Shown here piece after piece: positions 1 to 5,547 of a stretch of DNA of 7,556 nucleotides. Each line of letters starts with the position of its first letter. Position 1 is the stretch's first letter. The translations under genes were made by a program, and so were the position numbers. The stretch lies in contig CP070658.1 in assembly GCA_020355105.1 (NCBI GenBank), forward strand, positions 104,676-112,231, in the 5' to 3' direction. The notes below the pieces were generated by a model, which worked only from the letters and a program-made list of their open reading frames with translations, was not told the origin of the DNA and did not search any database. This DNA comes from Candidatus Thorarchaeota archaeon. GTDB taxonomy: Archaea; Asgardarchaeota; Thorarchaeia; Thorarchaeales; Thorarchaeaceae.

Positions 1-1
1 G

Positions 2-574
2 ATCCATCACGCAAACCTCTATTCTGTTCTTGAAGGCCTGGTCGAGAGAGGTCTGGTAACAAGCGATGAAGGGAGACCTCGAGTCTTCGAATTTGCCCCT
101 CTAATGCACATGAGGGATCTGCTCTCTGCGAAAGTTGAGCAGCTAGCTCAGGACCTAGGACTGATACAGAGCAGAAGAAAGAAGGAGCGTGAAACCCCAA
201 CTCTGATTTACACGATTAAAGGGCGTACAGATGTCGAGGCAAAGATGCTAAGCATGATAGCGAGAGCCAAGCAGAGGATTATGCTTGTTGCCCCAAGCCT
301 AGAGAAGTTGGGCACATTGGTATCCTCAGCTCTTGCAACGGCATCTGGTCGCGGAGTGACAATACGAGCGATATTGGGAGAGCGTTCGAAAACCGTTGAT
401 TCCTCTATGGAGCAGCGAATCAAGGAGGACACGCTCGCTGTTGACCTTGTCATCGACAGTGAGGAGGCATTGATATCGATGCCCGATCTTTCAATCTGTG
501 GATGGGCGGACAACCCCCTAATATCACTTCAACTCGAAGGCTTTCTTGAACAGACATGGGAGTTAGCGAGGTAG
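2..574 (+). CDS. TrmB-family transcriptional regulator, 5' truncated by window edge
   Basis: The open frame runs from base 2 with no start codon, giving 190 residues. An internal ATG at 104 is not the real start, because the preceding residues (LYSVLEGLVERGLV, then a GRPRVFEF stretch) are the recognition helix and wing of a TrmB winged-helix domain. Residues about 35-65 form a charged linker helix. Residues about 70-190 match the TrmB C-terminal effector domain, which has a phospholipase D-like fold without catalytic residues (for example AKQRIMLVAPSLEKL, GVTIRAILGE). In characterised archaeal TrmB proteins this domain binds sugars and controls sugar transport and metabolism genes. Here no transporter is nearby. 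The stop is 6 bases before the flavoprotein gene, so the two are probably co-transcribed, and autoregulation is possible. Roughly 30-50 N-terminal residues are missing. Family assignment is firm; ligand and targets are unknown. Confidence 0.85.
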   Translation: MHHANLYSVLEGLVERGLVTSDEGRPRVFEFAPLMHMRDLLSAKVEQLAQDLGLIQSRRKKERETPTLIYTIKGRTDVEAKMLSMIARAKQRIMLVAPSLEKLGTLVSSALATASGRGVTIRAILGERSKTVDSSMEQRIKEDTLAVDLVIDSEEALISMPDLSICGWADNPLISLQLEGFLEQTWELAR

Positions 575-580
575 TAGACC

Positions 581-1954
581 ATGGTAGATTATGACGTAAT
601 TGTAGCTGGAGCGGGTACAGGTGGAGCAATCACTGCCTTTACGCTTGCGAAGAAAGGCCATTCAGTCTTGATGATTGACAGAAAAGAGCGAAACCGGATA
701 GGACTCAAGACCTGTGGAGATGCACTTGGTGACCATCATGTCAAGAAGATGAAGGAGATGATTGGTCTTCCAGACCTTCCCAAAGATATCGTCGAGCATG
801 AAGTTTCAGGCATAGATCTCTATGCTCCTGACGGCGTTAATAAACTCTCAATGATTGGGCCATCAACAAAGGGGTATTCATTCAACCGCCACAAGATGGG
901 CCAATGGCTGGTTTCCCTGACTGAGAATGCAGGTGTCGAGATAATGGCTTCTACAAGGGTGAAGAGACCCCTCTTTGATGAGGGCAAGGTTTCCGGAGTG
1001 AGAGTTTCCAAGGAGGGAGATGACGCTGACAAGGACCTGAGAGCGCGCATAGTCGTTGACGCAACTGGTGCCACAGGAATGCTTCGCCGACAGTTGCCTG
1101 AGAGTTCGTTGATTGAGAAGACTGTGGCCAAGGAAGACCAGATGGTTGCTTGGAGGGACATATACGACACTCCTGAGCTCGAGTTCGATACACCGGACAT
1201 ACTTCAGATTCATTGGAATCAGGAACAGACTCTTGGAGGCTACACGTGTGTCTTTCCACAGGGGCCGCATAGAGTGAATGTCGGGCTAGGTGTGATGACT
1301 ATCCCAGGGTACACACATCCTCGGAAGGTCTACGACAGCTTTGTCAGGGAGAACTGGAGCTTCATGAAGACGAAACTTGTCACCATCGACAGCAGTGGCG
1401 GAACTGCACCCATCCGGAGGCCAATTGACACGATGGTTGATGACAACTTCATGCTCGTAGGAGATGCAGCATGTCAGGTCAATCCGATTAACGGTGGTGG
1501 CATTGGTTCATCAATGCTAGGTGGTGTACATGCCGCCCAAGTGGCTTCTGAGGCACTTGAGCGAAATGATACATCAATGGAATCGTTGTGGGACTACAAT
1601 CCTCGATATATGGAGAGTTACGGCATAAAACAAGCCTCTCTAGACGTCTTCCGATGGTTTCTTCTCAACGTGACAAATAATGACATCAACTTCGCCTTTG
1701 AGAAGGGAATCGTGAAAGGCATTGACCTTCTGAGTGTCAGCATCACTGGTAAGATGGAGATAGGGACCGGAGAGAAATTCAAGAGACTGATAGCAGGTAT
1801 TGGCAAGGTTCCACTTCTGATGCGGGTCAACAAAGTAGCCAAACTAATGAACCAGATCAAGGATGTATATTCACAGTATCCAACAACTCCCAAAGGATTG
1901 GCTGACTGGAAAGCGCGGCTCACCCCTATCTATGACGCAGCCAAGAAGGCGTAG
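581..1954 (+). CDS. Geranylgeranyl reductase-family FAD-dependent oxidoreductase
   Basis: This 457-residue protein has a Rossmann FAD site GxGxxG at residues 10-15 followed by Asp33, a CGDAL motif with Cys45, and a second FAD motif (VGDAACQVNP, then NGGGIG, about 293-309). This is the architecture of the geranylgeranyl reductase (GGR) family, which in archaea saturates the double bonds of isoprenoid ether lipids. The family signature YxWxFPx7-8GxG appears at 221-237 as YTCVFP, eight residues, then GLG, so the active-site Trp is Cys223. That suggests a different substrate pocket. The start has a good ribosome binding site (GAGGT, 568-572, 8 bases upstream). It lies 6 bases after the TrmB gene and 20 before the M23-like gene. 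A lipid role is the default, but its place 1.5 kb from a lipoylation cluster, and the GGR-like LipT flavoproteins of bacterial lip clusters, make an electron-transfer role possible. The exact substrate is not decided by the sequence. Confidence 0.85.
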   Translation: MVDYDVIVAGAGTGGAITAFTLAKKGHSVLMIDRKERNRIGLKTCGDALGDHHVKKMKEMIGLPDLPKDIVEHEVSGIDLYAPDGVNKLSMIGPSTKGYSFNRHKMGQWLVSLTENAGVEIMASTRVKRPLFDEGKVSGVRVSKEGDDADKDLRARIVVDATGATGMLRRQLPESSLIEKTVAKEDQMVAWRDIYDTPELEFDTPDILQIHWNQEQTLGGYTCVFPQGPHRVNVGLGVMTIPGYTHPRKVYDSFVRENWSFMKTKLVTIDSSGGTAPIRRPIDTMVDDNFMLVGDAACQVNPINGGGIGSSMLGGVHAAQVASEALERNDTSMESLWDYNPRYMESYGIKQASLDVFRWFLLNVTNNDINFAFEKGIVKGIDLLSVSITGKMEIGTGEKFKRLIAGIGKVPLLMRVNKVAKLMNQIKDVYSQYPTTPKGLADWKARLTPIYDAAKKA

Positions 1955-1974
1955 CTATTCAGTGGAGTGATAAA

Positions 1975-2916
1975 ATGAGATGCGTTGGAGTCGCATCGGG
2001 CATTGAGCTATTTGCGCCTAGCGACTCCTACTTCTCGTACTTCAACAGTCCGTACGTTGGACATAGGAGAGGCTCATCTGTCGACATCTATCCTTGTCAT
2101 GAAGCATGGGGAGGATCTGCTTTCTCTCCTATAAATGGCAAGATAGTCCGAATGAAGGAAATTGCAATGGGCGATCCGAAGGTCTTTCCTTCCGAAGACC
2201 GTGACTATGCGATTGCCATTAGACCGGAGCAAGATTCCAACTACGTTGTCCGCGTTCTCCATTGTCACCCAAGCGTATCCGTAGGTCAATCGGTGAACAA
2301 GGGTGACGAGATTGGTACTGTTCTGCGCTCACGTTTCTTCTGCTTCTGGACAGGGCCTCACTACCATGTAGAGGTGATGCCAGAAGCCGGCTTCCACCGG
2401 TCCTCGATATCATCTCCAATAGCAGTGGATCTCCCCAATGTTTCGTCAGTAGAGAGGGGGACTCCTGATGAGATTGAGTGCAAGGTAGTTGAATCTTCGA
2501 CTGATGTGTTGATTGGAGTTTCTAGGGGCGCCTCATACGTGAAGACGGGAGGCCTCCAGGGACACCTGGCACGAGCACATGGTGTTGACCACGTGGGGAT
2601 ACTTGATGCTGGAATCCCACATTACGAGCATGGAGGCGTGGTTGGGGGGGGCTCGGCAGAAAAAGACGTAGAGGTTGAAGCTTGGAGTCGCAAGATAGGG
2701 TTTGTTACGTCCTCGGGCGATGGTTACGTACAGTTCGGAGTTTCCCGGAGCTTCAGCCCTAGAGTTGACGGTGTACCTATACGTGGCATATCCAATCACG
2801 TGTATTCAAGCGCGCAGACAGTTAGGGGTTTGACACCGGTATGTCTTGTTCCGGAGAGAATCGGACAGTTTGTGGGAAGATACGACGAAGGAGATGTCTT
2901 CGTTCTTTCGCTGTAG
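1975..2916 (+). CDS. M23/LytM-fold protein (putative zinc metallopeptidase) with unassigned C-terminal domain
   Basis: The protein has 313 residues. Residues about 28-135 carry the LytM pattern: GHRRGSSVDIY with candidate zinc ligands His30 and Asp37, a buried-strand segment with HCHP (96-99), the VxxGQSVNKGDEIGTVL turn (101-117), and TGPHYHVEV with the H-x-H pair His129/His131. All expected metal ligands are therefore present. Bacterial M23 enzymes cut peptidoglycan cross-bridges, but archaea of this kind lack murein, so the substrate is unknown. No signal peptide or membrane segment is visible, so it appears cytosolic. Residues about 165-313 are not recognised; they contain several His (199-220) and a glycine cluster VVGGGS at 222-227 encoded over a run of eight G. 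The start is backed by GGAGTGA (1964-1970). It probably shares a transcript with the flavoprotein and converges on ygbA, 17 bases away. The M23 fold is fairly secure; peptidase activity is inference. Confidence 0.7.
   Translation: MRCVGVASGIELFAPSDSYFSYFNSPYVGHRRGSSVDIYPCHEAWGGSAFSPINGKIVRMKEIAMGDPKVFPSEDRDYAIAIRPEQDSNYVVRVLHCHPSVSVGQSVNKGDEIGTVLRSRFFCFWTGPHYHVEVMPEAGFHRSSISSPIAVDLPNVSSVERGTPDEIECKVVESSTDVLIGVSRGASYVKTGGLQGHLARAHGVDHVGILDAGIPHYEHGGVVGGGSAEKDVEVEAWSRKIGFVTSSGDGYVQFGVSRSFSPRVDGVPIRGISNHVYSSAQTVRGLTPVCLVPERIGQFVGRYDEGDVFVLSL
2644..2651 (+). repeat. Run of eight G inside the M23-like gene
   Basis: Eight consecutive G lie within the codons for residues 224-226 of the M23-like protein. 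The frame stays open through the run and downstream to the stop at 2916, so the read length is probably right. Such a tract is a hot spot for polymerase slippage and for sequencing error. Confidence 0.9.
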
Positions 2917-2933
2917 GCTCCTGTTGTCTAGAA

Positions 2934-3266
2934 CTAGCGCCGCTCATGAACCCAGTGTCGAATCCAGTCGGCTGGAGCGCGAATCGCTAGCCTAGGTCCG
3001 GAGAATCGCATCACCTTCCGAATCTCTTCTCTCATGGTCGGCCGATAGCAGTGAATCTCACACTTCCTGCAAGTTGGCTTGTCTTCGCCGTAATTGCAGT
3101 GGTCCAACCTATGATGACTGTAGTCTAGCAGCTCTGTACAACTCTCACACAAGTAGCCAGTCAATGAATCGTGCTTACTATTACAGTAGTAGCGAATCAT
3201 ACGTTCTACTGTTTCCTTCTCCTTCCGAATCTTCGGGCCGATTGAACTATTCTCCCTCGTACTCAT
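2934..3266 (-). CDS. ygbA: YgbA / nitrous-oxide-stimulated-promoter family cysteine-rich protein
   Basis: The 110-residue product matches the YgbA family of enterobacteria (Pfam YgbA_NO) along nearly its full length, including ETVERMIRYYC, LCESCTELLDY, CNYGEDKPTCRKCEIHCY, PTMREEIRKVMRFSGPR and a C-terminal WIRHW. Seven cysteines (28, 40, 43, 57, 66, 69, 73) suggest a zinc or Fe-S site. In E. coli the gene is induced by nitric oxide through NsrR; its biochemical function is not established to my knowledge. I chose the ATG at 3266 because the family homology begins soon after it and the length fits the usual 110-120 residues. The open frame extends to an ATG at 3422, but that would overlap the divergent radical SAM gene. 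A weak GAGTG lies 7 bases upstream. It stands alone on the minus strand, divergent from the lipoylation cluster and convergent with the M23-like gene. The family call is strong; a horizontal origin is possible. Confidence 0.88.
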   Translation of the reverse strand: MSTRENSSIGPKIRKEKETVERMIRYYCNSKHDSLTGYLCESCTELLDYSHHRLDHCNYGEDKPTCRKCEIHCYRPTMREEIRKVMRFSGPRLAIRAPADWIRHWVHERR

Positions 3267-3407
3267 AGACAAACACTCGGGTCTGGAAATGCCCTCCCCA
3301 TAGTGTATGTTCTTAATAGTGCTCAGATATGTCCATGGTGCGTCTGGGGTCCGTGACAATCCAATGCTAGTAGAGATGCAACCTGGACGTAGCGACATCG
3401 TTATAGC
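3267..3407. promoter_or_regulatory. Divergent intergenic region, ygbA / lipoylation cluster
   Basis: These 141 bases must hold promoters for both ygbA (leftward) and the radical SAM-lplA-lplB cluster (rightward), since no other promoter source is close for either. The best AT-rich core is TCTTAATAGT at 3311-3320. It reads as a degenerate TATA element on both strands and would place start sites near 3290 (minus) and 3345 (plus). No clear ribosome binding site precedes the ATG at 3408. I found no convincing long inverted repeat for an operator. The element positions are weak guesses; that the region is a shared promoter region is a sound inference. Confidence 0.4.
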
Positions 3408-4412
3408 ATGATGACGCAGCAAGAAGCCTCGATGGCTTTGGTTGAGAAGGTACGACTCTCACTTGGTACAGCAATCCAACTCGGACTGGAGGCTGGGTTT
3501 CTGGACCCCTGTTTCACAACTGCTTTTCTTATGACGTACAGGGATGGAAAGTGCAATGCGAACTGCGCGTTCTGTCCACAGGCAAGGGAGAGTACCTCTT
3601 CATCAGATCGGCTCTCTAGAATATCATGGCCGGTGTACTCGTTTGATGAGGTTCTTGACAGTCTAGATACCATTGACACATTCCGGCGCTATTGCATTCA
3701 GTCGCTGAACTACCCGCAGGCAGTCGAAGATGTGGCAAGCATACTGAAAGAACTCCGTGTGAAGACGAGTTTGCCTGTGTCGGTGTCCATTCACCCACTA
3801 GATTCGACCGGTATCACGAGGCTACATGATGCTGGCGCCACAAGTATCGGCGTTGCGTTTGATGCGTGTACGCCAGAACTGTTTGATGAGGTCAAGGGCA
3901 AGAAACGTGGTGCTCCATATCGATGGGAAACGCACCTGAAAGCCCTTCAAGATGCCCTGGAGATCTTTGGCCAAGGAAATGTCACAACGCATCTAGTAAT
4001 TGGCCTAGGTGAAACTGAGAAAGAAGCTGCAGATTTCATTCTGACTATGAACAAGATGGGGATAAGCGTTGGACTGTTCGCTCTCACAGGTGTTCGAGGG
4101 ACTACACTTGAGAAGGAGAAGCCTCCTGAGTTGTCCACGTACAGACGCATGCAAGCCTTGAGGTTCCTGATCTCCCACGGCTACTTAACTGAAACTGAGG
4201 TTGTGATTGATTCTGAAGGTGCCCTGAAAGTGGAGCTGGATGCATCACTCCTGGGTGTACTCTTGTCTTCCGGGGAGGCATTCCGAACCTCCGGTTGCCA
4301 AGGCTGCAATCGCCCATTCTATAATGAACGACCAAGCGGGCCAATGTACAACTACCCTCGTCCATTGACCCCTGAAGAGGCTGCAGACGCTCTCGCACTT
4401 ACTGGTTGGTGA
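3408..4412 (+). CDS. Radical SAM enzyme of the LipS1/LipS2 lipoyl synthase type (biotin synthase-related)
   Basis: The protein has 334 residues. CNANCAFC gives the CxxxCxxC radical-SAM triad (Cys49, 53, 56) that binds a [4Fe-4S] cluster and SAM; a GLGET motif (199-203) fits the SAM barrel. Near the C-terminus, SGCQGCNRPFYNERPSGP carries Cys297 and Cys300, candidate ligands, perhaps with Cys35 or Cys96, for an auxiliary sulfur-donating cluster. This fits the archaeal biotin-synthase-like enzymes LipS1 and LipS2. In Thermococcus kodakarensis LipS2 acts on octanoyl substrate at C8 and LipS1 then adds sulfur at C6; I cannot say which one this is. Placement directly before lplA and lplB strongly supports lipoyl assembly on carrier proteins such as GcvH or E2. 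No good ribosome binding site decides among ATGs at 3408, 3411 and 3432. The partner LipS is absent from the window. Lipoyl function is strong inference; the radical SAM call is certain. Confidence 0.85.
   Translation: MMTQQEASMALVEKVRLSLGTAIQLGLEAGFLDPCFTTAFLMTYRDGKCNANCAFCPQARESTSSSDRLSRISWPVYSFDEVLDSLDTIDTFRRYCIQSLNYPQAVEDVASILKELRVKTSLPVSVSIHPLDSTGITRLHDAGATSIGVAFDACTPELFDEVKGKKRGAPYRWETHLKALQDALEIFGQGNVTTHLVIGLGETEKEAADFILTMNKMGISVGLFALTGVRGTTLEKEKPPELSTYRRMQALRFLISHGYLTETEVVIDSEGALKVELDASLLGVLLSSGEAFRTSGCQGCNRPFYNERPSGPMYNYPRPLTPEEAADALALTGW
4408..4412 (+). promoter_or_regulatory. Ribosome binding site deciding the lplA start
   Basis: GGTGA, complementary to the archaeal 16S 3' end, lies 5 bases before the ATG at 4418 and includes the TGA stop of the radical SAM gene. 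It favours 4418 over the in-frame TTG at 4406 and GTG at 4409 and implies translational coupling. Confidence 0.6.
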
Positions 4413-4417
4413 CTGAG

Positions 4418-5185
4418 ATGGAGAAGATTAGGTTTCTAGATTTGTCAGTTCAGAACGCCCACAATAACATGGCAATTGATGAGGCCATAATGAGATCACT
4501 GAAGGAAGAGAAAGTTCCACCAACTCTGAGACTTTACCGCTGGGATCCATCGGCTGTTTCTATTGGCACCTTCCAGGGCATGAAGGAGGAGGTGGACCTC
4601 GAGTATTGCGGCAAGAATGACATCGACTACATCCGAAGGATTACTGGTGGCGGTGCCGTCTACCATGACTTCAATGGCGAGATAACATACAGTATCATTC
4701 TACCCCAGCGTCATCGGCTTGCTCCAGATGACATTCTTGAGTCGTACGGAGTCCTGTGTAGTGGAGTTGTTAAAGGTCTCGAACATCTTGGCATAGATGC
4801 ACAGTTCAAGCCAATCAACGACATAGTCGCTGGCGGCAAGAAGATATCAGGCAACGCGCAGACTAGAAGGCATTCCTGTGTACTTCAACATGGGACTACT
4901 CTCCTAGACCTTGATGTTGAGGTTATGTTCTCCATCTTGAGAGTCCCCCAGGAGAAGATCTCGGATAAGATGATAGCAGATGTCAAGGAAAGGGTCACAT
5001 CCATCCGCGACCTGCTTGGGCGTCAAGTCGGCATGGATGAACTCAGAGAGGCGCTTGTCGCGGGTTTCTCAGAGGCTCTCAACCTTGAGCTGGTTCCAGG
5101 GGAGCTTACGGATGTGGAGATGAATCTCGCGGCGAGTCTAGTATATGAGAAATACGGAACCGATGAATGGAATCTCTCAAGGTGA
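4418..5185 (+). CDS. lplA: Lipoate-protein ligase A, N-terminal catalytic subunit (LplA)
   Basis: With the ATG at 4418 the product is 255 residues, the size of the archaeal LplA subunit that lacks the C-terminal domain. Clear family motifs are the lipoyl-adenylate loop RRITGGGAVYHD (73-84) and NDIVAGGKKISGNAQTR (134-150), with the catalytic Lys142 of the KISG motif; HGTTLLDLD (158-166) and the C-terminal KYGTDEWNL are also typical. The enzyme activates lipoate, or octanoate, with ATP and transfers it to the carrier lysine of 2-oxoacid dehydrogenase E2 or glycine cleavage H protein in the cytosol. In Thermoplasma acidophilum LplA needs the separate LplB protein, which is the next gene here. 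Beside a LipS-type enzyme, its role may be to supply octanoylated or lipoylated protein for sulfur insertion. In-frame TTG (4406) and GTG (4409) would add up to four residues. The call is very secure; natural substrate preference is not visible. Confidence 0.95.
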   Translation: MEKIRFLDLSVQNAHNNMAIDEAIMRSLKEEKVPPTLRLYRWDPSAVSIGTFQGMKEEVDLEYCGKNDIDYIRRITGGGAVYHDFNGEITYSIILPQRHRLAPDDILESYGVLCSGVVKGLEHLGIDAQFKPINDIVAGGKKISGNAQTRRHSCVLQHGTTLLDLDVEVMFSILRVPQEKISDKMIADVKERVTSIRDLLGRQVGMDELREALVAGFSEALNLELVPGELTDVEMNLAASLVYEKYGTDEWNLSR

Positions 5186-5472
5186 CAGCTTTGGAGTTCA
5201 AGAGCTACAAGATCCCAAAGGGAAAGATGGTCAAGGTAAGAGTTAACGTAGATAAGAACTCAATTCGGGACATAACCATCTTAGGCGACTTCTTCCTGCA
5301 TCCTGAAGACACACTTCCTCAAATAGAGCAAGGATTAGTGGGCACCACAGCAGATGAAGACTGCATCACTGACGTCATCCAAAGCGTGCTTGATACGCAG
5401 AATGCTGTGTTGATCGGAGCTTCAGCAAGAGATCTTGCCAAAGCAATCATGAGTGCACACGAAACGCGCTGA
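5167..5472 (+). CDS. lplB: Lipoate-protein ligase accessory subunit (LplB, C-terminal domain)
   Basis: This 101-residue protein resembles the C-terminal domain of bacterial LplA (Pfam Lip_prot_lig_C): YKIPKGKMVKVRVNVDKNSIRDITILGDFFLHPEDTL is the typical start, strands followed by the GDFF and P-E-D turn, with a small C-terminal helical part. In Thermoplasma the stand-alone LplB is needed with LplA for lipoyl-adenylate formation. The gene overlaps lplA by 19 bases in another frame, so the two are almost certainly translationally coupled and made in step. A GTG at 5182 is an alternative start, but no good ribosome binding site favours it. As a split ligase pair the arrangement is ordinary for archaea, and it supports an archaeal source. 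Confidence 0.88.
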   Translation: MESLKVTALEFKSYKIPKGKMVKVRVNVDKNSIRDITILGDFFLHPEDTLPQIEQGLVGTTADEDCITDVIQSVLDTQNAVLIGASARDLAKAIMSAHETR

Positions 5473-5537
5473 CACTTGTTCTAATCGCATGCTCTGCGGA
5501 CCGAAATGGATAACTCCTACAAATGCTTCGGCTGCTT

Positions 5538-5542
5538 GGTGA
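5538..5542 (+). promoter_or_regulatory. Ribosome binding site deciding a TTG start
   Basis: GGTGA lies 5 bases before the TTG at 5548, whereas the upstream in-frame ATG at 5506 has no ribosome binding site. Confidence 0.55.
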
Positions 5543-5547
5543 CGTTC

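Noticed and set aside
3074..3268. A 64-codon plus-strand open frame antisense to ygbA
   Set aside because: It is Ser- and Tyr-rich noise opposite a well-conserved gene and has no ribosome binding site.
3267..3422. N-terminal extension of ygbA back to an ATG at 3422
   Set aside because: The extra 52 residues show no family similarity and would overlap the start of the divergent radical SAM gene; the ATG at 3266 gives the normal family length.
5473..5547. Possible terminator or small RNA between lplB and the KdaD-like gene
   Set aside because: No T-rich tract and no stable hairpin were apparent by eye; only the ribosome binding site at its end is supported.
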